From Sphingomonadales bacterium (GTDB lineage Bacteria > Pseudomonadota > Alphaproteobacteria > Sphingomonadales > Sphingomonadaceae): 22,961 nucleotides of DNA. Positions within the stretch are counted from its first letter, which is position 1. Every line of letters starts with the position of its first letter. The stretch spans positions 1-22,961 of the forward strand of contig JAIYAA010000355.1 of assembly GCA_027489295.1 (NCBI GenBank), read 5' to 3'. The translations under genes were made by a program, and so were the position numbers. Shown here piece after piece: positions 1 through 6,428 of this stretch. The notes beneath the pieces are model-generated. The model was given only the letters and a program-made list of their open reading frames with translations. It was not told the DNA's origin and made no database searches.

Positions 1-618
<618 letters not shown>

Positions 619-648
619 GCTTGTAACGCATGTAAATCACCTTCCATG

Positions 649-678
649 CCGCCCGCGGACTTTACATCCGCGCGGCGG
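649..678 (+). other. GC-rich hairpin between edd and glk
   Basis: CCGCC-CGCGGA at 649-659 can pair with TCCGCG-(C)-GGCGG at 667-678. This gives an 11-bp stem with one bulged C and a 7-base loop. No T-run follows, so it is not a clean intrinsic terminator. It could be an mRNA processing or stability element that separates edd from glk expression. The inverted pair ATGTAAA (630-636) and TTTACAT (661-667) overlaps it. Confidence 0.35.
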
Positions 679-743
679 ACGGGAAGAAGAGCGGCGCCCA
701 CTGGCAACGTTGACAGGGGTGCTAGAGAGAGGATCGGAATCGG

Positions 744-1712
744 ATGGAAGTCGTCGCCGTCGACATTGGTGGCACTCACGCGCGCTTTGCAGTGGCGGAG
801 GTGGCCGAGGGGCGCGTCGTCTCGATGAGCGAGCCGATCACCCAGAAGGTGGCCGAGCACCCGAGCCTGCAGCTTGCCTGGCGCGCCTTTGGCGAGCAGC
901 TCGGCCGGCCGACGCCGAAGGCTGCGGCGATCGCGGTCGCCTCGCCGATCAACGCCGATCTGATCAAGCTCACCAACAACCCCTGGATCATCCGCCCGCC
1001 GCTGATCCCGGAGCGGCTCGGCGCCGACACCTGGACGCTGGTCAACGATTTCGAGGCGATCGGCCACGCCGTCGCCCAGCTCGAGAACGAGGCGTTCCTG
1101 CACCTGTGTGGCCCCGAGACGCCGCTGCCCGACAAGGGCTCGATCACGGTTTGCGGCCCGGGCACCGGCCTCGGCGTGGCGCAGGTGTTCCGCCACCGCG
1201 GCGGGTACGACATCATCGCGACCGAGGGCGGGCATAGTGATTTCGCGCCGCTCGACGCGATCGAGGATGCCTTCGTCAAGCGGCTGCGCCGCACCTATCA
1301 GCGCGTCTCCAAGGAGCGGATCGTCGCCGGTCCGGCGATCGTCTCGATCTACGAGACGCTGGCCGATCTGGAGGGCGTGCCCGTGGCCCGCCTCGACGAC
1401 AAGGCGATCTGGACGCTGGCGCTGGACGGCAAGGACAGCCTGGCAGTCGCTGCGCTCGATCGCTTCTGCCTCAGCCTCGGCGCGGTGGCGGGCGACCTCG
1501 CCCTTGCCCATGGGCCCAGCGCGGTGGTGATCGCCGGCGGTCTGGGCTTGCGCCTGAAGGACCATCTGCTGCAATCGGGGTTCGGCGAGCGATTCGTCGC
1601 CAAGGGGCGCTTCCGCTCCCTGATGGCGACGATCCCCGTCAAGCTGATCACCCATCCCCAGCCGGGCCTGTACGGCGCAGCCGCCGCCTTCGCCCAGGAG
1701 CATGCACAGTGA
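744..1712 (+). CDS. glk: Glucokinase
   Basis: ATP-dependent glucokinase of 322 residues, phosphorylating cytosolic glucose to glucose-6-phosphate. It matches the bacterial Glk family (E. coli type, about 320 residues) rather than the ROK family. The N-terminal phosphate-binding motif VDIGGTHARFA lies at residues 6-16, GPGTGLGVAQ in the middle, EGGHSDFAP follows it, and a C-terminal IAGGLGLRL adenosine-binding segment is present. The ATG at 744 is preceded by a purine-rich AGAGAGAGGA, which acts as a plausible ribosome binding site. The stop overlaps the GTG start of eda in a GTGA sequence, indicating translational coupling. Placed after edd and before eda, it supplies hexose-phosphate to the Entner-Doudoroff route, the usual glycolytic path in sphingomonads. 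Confidence 0.96.
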   Translation: MEVVAVDIGGTHARFAVAEVAEGRVVSMSEPITQKVAEHPSLQLAWRAFGEQLGRPTPKAAAIAVASPINADLIKLTNNPWIIRPPLIPERLGADTWTLVNDFEAIGHAVAQLENEAFLHLCGPETPLPDKGSITVCGPGTGLGVAQVFRHRGGYDIIATEGGHSDFAPLDAIEDAFVKRLRRTYQRVSKERIVAGPAIVSIYETLADLEGVPVARLDDKAIWTLALDGKDSLAVAALDRFCLSLGAVAGDLALAHGPSAVVIAGGLGLRLKDHLLQSGFGERFVAKGRFRSLMATIPVKLITHPQPGLYGAAAAFAQEHAQ

Positions 1713-2326
1713 GCGATATCCGCCTTTCGATCGAAGCCATCATGCGCACCGCACCCGTCATCCCGGTGCTGGTGATCGACGACGCCGCCAAGGCGCGTCC
1801 GCTTGCCGAGGCACTGGTGAAGGGCGGCCTGCGCGTGCTCGAAGTGACGATGCGCACCCCCGCCGCGCTCGACGCGATCCGCGAGATGAAGCAGGTGCCC
1901 GGCGCGATCGTCGGCGCCGGCACGGTGGTGAATACCGCCCAGTTCGAGCAGGTGATGAAGGAGGATGCCGAGTTCATCGTTTCCCCCGGCCTCACCGACA
2001 AGCTGGGTGACGCGATTGTCCGCAGCGGCGTGCCCTATCTGCCGGGAATCGCCAATGCCGGCGACATCATGCGCGGGCTCGATCTGGGCCTAAGCCACTT
2101 CAAGTTCTTCCCCGCCGAGACCTCGGGCGGCCTCAAGGCGCTGAAGGCGCTCGCAGCGCCCTTCTACCAGGCGAAGTTCTGCCCCACCGGCGGCATCAGC
2201 CTGGCGAGCGCGCCCGAGTGGCTGGCGTTCGATCCGGTACTCTGCGTCGGCGGCAGCTGGATCGCCAGCGGCTCGCTGGAAGAGGTCGAAGCCAAGGCCC
2301 GCGAGGCCGCCGCGCTGGTGCGGTGA
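1709..2326 (+). CDS. eda: 2-dehydro-3-deoxy-phosphogluconate (KDPG) aldolase
   Basis: KDPG aldolase of 205 residues, a class I Schiff-base TIM-barrel enzyme splitting KDPG into pyruvate and glyceraldehyde-3-phosphate. The Schiff-base lysine is K132 in FKFFPAE. The catalytic glutamate is E45 in RVLEVTMRT. VGAGTV near residue 69 and CPTGGIS toward the C-terminus are the phosphate- and substrate-binding loops. The start is a GTG at 1709 that overlaps the glk stop (TGA at 1710-1712), so the two are translationally coupled. Length matches the family (about 205-215). It may also act on 4-hydroxy-2-oxoglutarate, as E. coli Eda does, but nothing here tests that. It is the last gene of the sugar operon and is followed by a hairpin repeat. 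Confidence 0.96.
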   Translation: MSDIRLSIEAIMRTAPVIPVLVIDDAAKARPLAEALVKGGLRVLEVTMRTPAALDAIREMKQVPGAIVGAGTVVNTAQFEQVMKEDAEFIVSPGLTDKLGDAIVRSGVPYLPGIANAGDIMRGLDLGLSHFKFFPAETSGGLKALKALAAPFYQAKFCPTGGISLASAPEWLAFDPVLCVGGSWIASGSLEEVEAKAREAAALVR

Positions 2327-2334
2327 CCAACCTT

Positions 2335-2444
2335 AAGCCCCTCCCCTTCAGGGGAGGGGTTTGGGGTGGGGCAGTGTCTCACCGAGACCAACCTCCGGTC
2401 TGGAATCCCTCCACCCCAACCCCTCCTCCAAGGAGGAGGGGCTT
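2335..2444. repeat. Paired-hairpin intergenic repeat (REP/BIME-like)
   Basis: Two GC-rich imperfect hairpins lie head to head. The first is CCCCTCCCC-TTCA-GGGGAGGGG (2338-2359) and the second CCCCTCCTCC-AA-GGAGGAGGGG (2420-2441). Each carries an adjoining G- or C-run (TTTGGGGTGGGG on the left, CCACCCCAA on the right). The whole unit is therefore also a long inverted repeat starting AAGCCCCTCC and ending GGAGGGGCTT. The arms enclose about 50 bases with GTCTCACCGAGAC and CCTCCGG. This arrangement resembles the repetitive extragenic palindromes common in sphingomonad genomes. It sits directly after the eda stop and could also stabilise or end that transcript. Only one copy is in the window, so its repetitive nature is inferred. 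Confidence 0.7.
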
Positions 2445-2469
2445 GCTTACTGCACCCTTGCTCTCCCTA

Positions 2470-2497
2470 ATATACGAACCATATACGCTCCGTATAT
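2470..2497 (+). promoter_or_regulatory. Three-site ATATACG operator/promoter upstream of the ParD-like gene
   Basis: ATATACG occurs at 2470-2476 and again at 2481-2487, an 11-bp period. It is followed after CTC by its inverse CGTATAT at 2491-2497. The second and third sites form a perfect 7-bp-arm palindrome. This AT-rich island stands out in very GC-rich DNA and ends 18 bases before the ATG of the ParD-like gene, so it overlaps the likely core promoter. Clusters of short repeats at promoters are typical for autoregulating ribbon-helix-helix antitoxins. Binding by the downstream product is an inference. Confidence 0.6.
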
Positions 2498-2515
2498 CCC
2501 CGCATCGGAGCACCC

Positions 2516-2722
2516 ATGGGCATCGTGAAAATCGCCGACGACCTGCACGAGGAGGCCCGCCGCGCCAGCACGGTGATGTGCCGCTCGATCAACGCGCAGG
2601 CCGAATACTGGATGAAGATCGGCATGCTGGCCGAGGCCAACCCTACCCTGCCCTTCCACGAGCTCGTCCGTCGCCAGCTTGCCGAAGCCCAGGTCGCCAC
2701 CGCACCGCGCGAAGCCGCCTGA
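2516..2722 (+). CDS. ParD-like antitoxin family protein
   Basis: A 68-residue protein resembling the ParD_like family of putative antitoxins (related to Pfam PF11903). The first half, GIVKIADDLHEEARRAS followed by VMCRSINAQAEYWMKIG, has the strand-helix-helix pattern of a ribbon-helix-helix DNA-binding domain with a conserved aromatic (YW) near residue 30. The ATG at 2516 has a GGAG ribosome binding site at 2507-2510. No ParE-like toxin is adjacent. Instead the stop codon (2720-2722) lies one base before the GTG start of a methionine aminopeptidase, so the two genes form one translationally coupled unit. The ATATACG sites upstream suggest autoregulation. Family assignment rests on pattern recognition. 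The function as an antitoxin is not shown by the sequence. Confidence 0.75.
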   Translation: MGIVKIADDLHEEARRASTVMCRSINAQAEYWMKIGMLAEANPTLPFHELVRRQLAEAQVATAPREAA

Positions 2723-2723
2723 G

Positions 2724-3491
2724 GTGATCAAGACCCCACAAGAACTCGATCTGATGCGCGAAGCCGGGCGCCTGCTCGCCCAGGTGTTCACGATGCTCGA
2801 TCGCACTTCGCTTGCCGGCATGTCGACGCTGGAAATCGACACGCTGGTCGAGCGCTACATCACCGAGGATCTCCACGCCCGCCCCGCCAGCAAGGGGCAG
2901 TACGGCTATGGCTTCGTGCTCAACTGCTCGCCCAACGAGGTCGTCTGCCACGGGGTGCCCGATGCCGGCACGATCATCCGCGACGGCGACATCCTCAATC
3001 TCGACATCACGCTGGAAAAGAACGGCTTCATTGCCGATTCGAGCAAGACCTACATGATCGGCACCGTCTCCCCCCAGGCGCGGCGGCTGGTGAAGGTGAC
3101 GCAGGAGGCGCTGTGGAAGGGTATCGCGCAGGTCCGCCCTGGCGCGACGCTCGGTGACATCGGCGCCGCGATCGAGCGCCACGCCAAGCTGCACGGCTAT
3201 TCCGTGGTACGCGACTATTGCGGCCATGGCATCGGCCGCGAGATGCACGAGGAGCCCTCGGTCCTCCATTTCGGTCGCCCCGGCACCGGCATGAAACTGC
3301 GCGAAGGCATGACCTTCACCATCGAGCCGATGCTCAACCAGGGCACCCGCAAGGTCACCACGCTCAACGACGGCTGGACGGTGGTGACCAACGACCGCAA
3401 GCTCTCCGCCCAGTTCGAACATACCGTGGCGGTGACGGCGGGCGGGGTCGAGGTGCTGACGCTTCGCGCGGACGAAAAGGCGCACCATTAA
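2724..3491 (+). CDS. map: Type I methionine aminopeptidase
   Basis: Cytosolic dinuclear metallopeptidase that removes the initiator methionine from new proteins. With the GTG at 2724 it has 255 residues, close to the usual 250-265, and begins MIKTPQELDLMREAG as the family does. A TTG at 2679 in the same frame would add 15 residues with no homology expected and lie inside the ParD-like gene, so it was not chosen. Metal ligands are all visible: D94, D105, H168 (GHGIG), E201 (TIEPML) and E232 (FEHTV), with the substrate-binding H76 in CHGVPD. The segment around D105 reads ADSSKTY where E. coli MAP has GDTSKMF. It is not next to rpsB, the classic place of the housekeeping copy, so it may be a second MAP. 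Coupled to the ParD-like gene. Confidence 0.94.
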   Translation: MIKTPQELDLMREAGRLLAQVFTMLDRTSLAGMSTLEIDTLVERYITEDLHARPASKGQYGYGFVLNCSPNEVVCHGVPDAGTIIRDGDILNLDITLEKNGFIADSSKTYMIGTVSPQARRLVKVTQEALWKGIAQVRPGATLGDIGAAIERHAKLHGYSVVRDYCGHGIGREMHEEPSVLHFGRPGTGMKLREGMTFTIEPMLNQGTRKVTTLNDGWTVVTNDRKLSAQFEHTVAVTAGGVEVLTLRADEKAHH

Positions 3492-3518
3492 GTGCCAACC
3501 AGTGGGAGCGGTTGCGAA

Positions 3519-3548
3519 ATGACCGGCCAAACCCCATTTAGCGGTCAT
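3519..3548 (+). terminator. Possible terminator hairpin after map
   Basis: ATGACCG (3519-3525) and CGGTCAT (3542-3548) form a 7-bp perfect inverted repeat around 16 bases. CGTCGGTTTTC follows, so a short T-run lies 6 bases beyond the stem. It starts 28 bases after the map stop. The loop is long and the T-run displaced, so this is a weak terminator candidate. The rest of 3492-3721 holds no recognisable gene except a possible 35-codon frame noted under findings. Confidence 0.35.
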
Positions 3549-3721
3549 CGTCGGTTTTCAACCCGTAAGCGCCGGCGGCTGGGTCCATCATGTTCTCGCT
3601 TGCACGGCACGAGTATGTCCATGGATCTCGCCTATCTCCGCTTGCGATACCCGAATGCCCCCCGCCGCTTGAGCGCATCGCGACAGACCGGCGGCGCACG
3701 CGCCCTGGGGCATGCCGCCTG

Positions 3722-4003
3722 ATGGGTGCGATCACCAAGCTCGCTGTCGGCGCTACCTCGGACGAAGGCAACCGGAGAGGCTTTCGCGGAAACGCGCGGA
3801 CGAAACTGGCGCCGGACGTGATCGCGCGGCAATCGCGGGTCGCGCTGCTTGCCTTTCAGCACCTGCCCGATCGCGACGCCGCGTTGGCGTTTCTCAACAA
3901 TGTCGATGAAGCGCTGGGCGGACGGCCCATCGATATCGCGAGCGCCAGCGAAGCGGGCGCCGCGCGCGTCGAAACCATGTTGCGCGCCCCGAATATCGAC
4001 TAA
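3722..4003 (+). CDS. MbcA/ParS/Xre antitoxin C-terminal domain (DUF2384-like) protein, no toxin adjacent
   Basis: A 93-residue protein whose second half resembles the toxin-binding domain of MbcA/ParS/Xre antitoxins (DUF2384). Residues 53-87 read AALAFLNNVDEALGGRPID followed by IASASEAGAARVETMLR. This matches the family pattern of a helix, an LGG-RP-(I/L)D turn, then a short helix with G-A--V--(M/L)L. The N-terminal 30 residues (basic, low complexity) show no clear Xre helix-turn-helix. The usual partner, a RES-domain NAD-degrading toxin, is not encoded on either side. The start chosen is the ATG at 3722. The same frame stays open back to an ATG at 3590, which would give 137 residues, but the added part has no family resemblance. 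A 9-base gap GGGGCCCC-like spacer separates it from the next small gene. Confidence 0.62.
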   Translation: MGAITKLAVGATSDEGNRRGFRGNARTKLAPDVIARQSRVALLAFQHLPDRDAALAFLNNVDEALGGRPIDIASASEAGAARVETMLRAPNID

Positions 4004-4011
4004 GGGGCCCC

Positions 4012-4191
4012 ATGGCCGAACGCTTCGAACGACATCGCCAGCCCTGGCGCCCCGATGAGCTGCAGAAGCTCCATACCCTCGCCAAGAAGGGCATGCCGCT
4101 GCGCGCGATCGCCAAGGCGCTCACCCGCAGCGAGGAATCGGTGAAGGAACGCGCCAAACTCGACGGTCTGTTGATCGCCAAGCTGCACTAA
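4012..4191 (+). CDS. Small HTH-like protein, unknown function (59 aa)
   Basis: A 59-residue protein beginning MAERFERHRQPWRPDE. The body (DELQKLHTLAKKGMPLRAIA, then KALTRSEESVKERAKLDGL) looks like a single helix-turn-helix of the SANT/Myb or recombinase-helix type: an 'AIAKAL-RS-ESV--RA---GL' recognition helix after a W-x-x-D-E-L helix. Small stand-alone proteins of this layout are frequent in alphaproteobacteria and usually listed as hypothetical. It starts 8 bases after the stop of the antitoxin-like gene and probably shares its mRNA. It has no strong ribosome binding site beyond AAGGGG at 4002-4007. Its TAA overlaps the TAG of the convergent yaiI gene by four bases (4188-4191). Function unknown. 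DNA binding is an inference. Confidence 0.7.
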   Translation: MAERFERHRQPWRPDELQKLHTLAKKGMPLRAIAKALTRSEESVKERAKLDGLLIAKLH

Positions 4192-4649
4192 CCCCGTTTC
4201 GCCCGCACCAGTGCCGCATCGAGCGCGGACAGGAACCGCGAGCGATCTTCCTTGCCGAAGGGCGGCGGGCCGCCGATGCGATCGCCCCCTGCGCGCAGAT
4301 CGGCCATGATCGCGCGCACCGCTACCGCATTGCCGATCGAACTGTCGGTGAACGGCTTGCCGTTGGGCGCCACCACCGCCGCCGCGCCGGCTTTGAGGCA
4401 GCGATCGGCGAGCAGGATGTCCGCGGTGATCACCACCGCCCTTGCATCGGTGTGCTTGGCGATCCAGTCGTCAGCGGCGTCGAAGCCGTCGCTGACCACC
4501 ACCCGGGTGATCAGCGGATGCTGCGGCACACGCAGATGGGCGTTGCTCACCACCGTCACCGGGACCTCAAGGCGCCAGGCGACCTTGTAGATTTCGTCCT
4601 TCACCGGGCAGGCATCGGCATCGACGAGGATGTGCGGGCGGGTCGTCAT
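4188..4649 (-). CDS. yaiI: UPF0178 (YaiI/YqxD, DUF188) family protein
   Basis: A 153-residue cytosolic protein of the YaiI/YqxD family, typically about 150 residues, with a PIN-like fold and no firmly assigned function. Signatures are the N-terminal ILVDADACPVKDEI with three early acidic residues, VVVSDGFDAADDWIA, a central VVITADILLADRCL, and the C-terminal GGPPPFGKEDRSRFL. The conserved aspartates (VDADACPVK, GFDAADDW, TADILLAD) are arranged as in a metal-dependent nuclease-like active site, which is a family-level inference. The ATG at 4649 is chosen because homologous sequence begins right after it. The frame extends upstream to 4808, but that part is GC-rich and unlike the family. It converges with and overlaps the preceding small plus-strand gene by four bases. 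Confidence 0.92.
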   Translation of the reverse strand: MTTRPHILVDADACPVKDEIYKVAWRLEVPVTVVSNAHLRVPQHPLITRVVVSDGFDAADDWIAKHTDARAVVITADILLADRCLKAGAAAVVAPNGKPFTDSSIGNAVAVRAIMADLRAGGDRIGGPPPFGKEDRSRFLSALDAALVRAKRG

Positions 4650-4689
4650 CCCGGTGCCCTGCCACAATCCCGGCCCGAACGCGACCGAC

Positions 4690-4720
4690 CCCGGGGCGCG
4701 TTGCCATCGCACGCCCCGGG
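4690..4720 (-). terminator. GC-rich stem-loop after the S10 peptidase gene
   Basis: CCCGGGGCG (4690-4698) pairs with CGCCCCGGG (4712-4720), a perfect 9-bp stem with a 13-base loop, 15 bases past the peptidase stop. No T-run follows on the minus strand, so termination would be weak or factor-dependent. It lies just upstream of yaiI, between its start and the peptidase. Confidence 0.35.
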
Positions 4721-4734
4721 ATACCGCCCGCGCT

Positions 4735-6345
4735 TCAGTTCTGCGCCGCCTTCGCGCCGGCGCGCGCCGGCGGCGTGCTGGAGGCCGCGGCGCGCAGTGC
4801 CTCGTCATACCAGGCCGAAAGATCGCGATGCATCTGCGGCATCGTGTTCGGGTTCAGATACACCATGTGGCCCGCGTCATAATAGGTGAAGCGGATGTTC
4901 TTCTGCAGCTGCGGGTCGAGCAGCATGTGGTTCACGTCGAACTCGGCGCCGTAGAACGGCGTCGCGAAGTCATAGTAACCGTTCATGAAGAGCACCTTCA
5001 GATACGGGTTGGTGCGCATCGTGTAGGCGAGGTCCACCGCACTGTCCGGCATCAGGTGCGTGCCGCTGTCGTCCGGCGCGCGATGCTTCCAGTCCCAGTC
5101 GAAACCGGGGCCGCGCGCGGTCATGCGGTAGGGCATGTCGGTCTTGTAGCCGAGCACGCGCGTCGCATAGTCCTGGAACGTCGCGACGAAGGCGCCGGTG
5201 ACCGCAGTCGATGCCGGATCGTCGGACGGGCTGTCGGCATTGGCGTCGGTGACGTTGAGCAAATAGCGCGAATCGAGCCGGCCCACCGCGACGCGGCGAT
5301 CGCGCATCAGTTCGGTCTGGAAGCGCGGCAGGGTGAGGCGGAGGTCGGCGCGGAGGATATAGGCTTCGCTGATGCCGGTATATTCGGACATCTTCTTGGC
5401 GATCGCCGCCTTTTCCTCGGCCGAGATGGTCGCCCCCTTGGCGAGCGCGGCGGCATAGGGGCCGCTGGTAAAGGCGCGGACCTCGGCCAGGAAGCTCGGA
5501 AGGTCGGCAGGTCGGTTCTGCAGCCGGTTATGGTACCAGGCCGTCGCCGCCATGGTCGGGAACAGGGTGAGGAAATTCTGGTCGTAGCCCGGCTGGCGCA
5601 CGCCGTAGTTCATGATCGTCGAGAACTGGACCATGCCGTTCAGGCTCAGCCCGGCCTCCTCCAGCTTGGCGGCGACCACGGGATTGCGCAGCGTGCCATA
5701 GCTCTCACCGAACAGGAATTTCGGGCTCGGCCAACGATCGAACTTGTTGGTGTAGCGCAGGATCGCGCGCGCGAAGCCATCGGCGTCCTGGTCGACGCCC
5801 CAGAAGTCCTTGCCGGTCTTGTCCCCCAGCGGCCGCGACCAGCCGGCACCCAGCGCGTCGATGAAGACGAGGTCGCTCTTGTCGATCAGCGAATCCGGGT
5901 TCGGCCCGAAGCCATAGGGCGCCGGACGGATATATTCGGGGTTGGCGGTGGTGACGCGCACCGGCGCGAAGCTGCCCATGTGGAGCCAGATCGTCGGCGA
6001 GCCCGGTCCGCCATTGTAGAAGAAGGTCACCGGCCGCTGCTCGCGGGCGGACCCGTCGCGGGTGTAGGCGGTGTAGAAATAGGAGGCGGTCGGCTTGCCG
6101 TCGTCGTCGCGGATGGTGAGCGTGCCGGCGGTGGCGGTATAGGCGATGCGCTGGCCACCGACGGTGACCGCGTCGTGGCTGACGGCCGCCGCTTCCTCGA
6201 CCGAAGGCTTTGCCCAGGCGGCCTCCGCCTCGGCCTTCATCTGCTCGCGATGGTCGCCCTTGGCGGCGGCTTCCTTGGGCTTTTCCTGCGCCCAGACCGG
6301 GCTGGTGGTGACGAGCAACAACGACAGCAAGGCAGCACGGCGCAT
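4735..6345 (-). CDS. Secreted S10 family serine carboxypeptidase-like peptidase
   Basis: A 536-residue serine peptidase of the carboxypeptidase Y/S10 type (alpha/beta-hydrolase fold), predicted to be exported. Residues 1-19 form a signal peptide (MRRAALLSLLLVTTSPVWA, cleavage before Q). The oxyanion region is FFYNGGPGSPTIW at 108-120. The nucleophile is S215 in FGESYGT, the acid D459 in GYYDFATPF and the histidine H493 in DAGHMVY, in the order expected for S10. The spacing is that of bacterial S10 proteins, which act in the periplasm or outside on peptides at acidic pH. An Ala/Pro-rich C-terminal tail follows residue 520. The ATG at 6345 has a GGGGGA ribosome binding site. It lies downstream of mltG on the same strand but after a hairpin, so it may have its own promoter in 6346-6407. 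Substrate unknown. Confidence 0.93.
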   Translation of the reverse strand: MRRAALLSLLLVTTSPVWAQEKPKEAAAKGDHREQMKAEAEAAWAKPSVEEAAAVSHDAVTVGGQRIAYTATAGTLTIRDDDGKPTASYFYTAYTRDGSAREQRPVTFFYNGGPGSPTIWLHMGSFAPVRVTTANPEYIRPAPYGFGPNPDSLIDKSDLVFIDALGAGWSRPLGDKTGKDFWGVDQDADGFARAILRYTNKFDRWPSPKFLFGESYGTLRNPVVAAKLEEAGLSLNGMVQFSTIMNYGVRQPGYDQNFLTLFPTMAATAWYHNRLQNRPADLPSFLAEVRAFTSGPYAAALAKGATISAEEKAAIAKKMSEYTGISEAYILRADLRLTLPRFQTELMRDRRVAVGRLDSRYLLNVTDANADSPSDDPASTAVTGAFVATFQDYATRVLGYKTDMPYRMTARGPGFDWDWKHRAPDDSGTHLMPDSAVDLAYTMRTNPYLKVLFMNGYYDFATPFYGAEFDVNHMLLDPQLQKNIRFTYYDAGHMVYLNPNTMPQMHRDLSAWYDEALRAAASSTPPARAGAKAAQN

Positions 6346-6407
6346 TCGGCGATTCCCCCGGAGATGGTTACACGGGAGACTTTGTTACATGCAGATGCGA
6401 TCGAAAC

Positions 6408-6428
6408 AAGCGGCGATGACAGCCGCTT
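6408..6428 (-). terminator. Stem-loop at the mltG stop codon
   Basis: AAGCGGC (6408-6414) and GCCGCTT (6422-6428) form a perfect 7-bp stem with a 7-base loop. The stem overlaps the mltG stop codon. On the minus strand it is followed by GTTTCG, a short T stretch. It may end the fab-mltG transcript before the peptidase gene. The stem is short and the T-run poor. Confidence 0.4.

Noticed and set aside
710..715. A perfect TTGACA before glk as a -35 box.
   Set aside because: At 16-18 bases downstream no -10-like sequence exists, and the start codon at 744 is too close for a normal leader.
2679..2723. An N-terminally extended methionine aminopeptidase from TTG at 2679.
   Set aside because: The extension overlaps the ParD-like gene and has no family resemblance. 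The GTG at 2724 gives the normal start and length.
2516..4191. A complete toxin-antitoxin operon in the accessory patch.
   Set aside because: Only antitoxin-like proteins are visible. No ParE, RES, PIN-toxin or HipA-like protein is encoded next to them, so a full system cannot be claimed.
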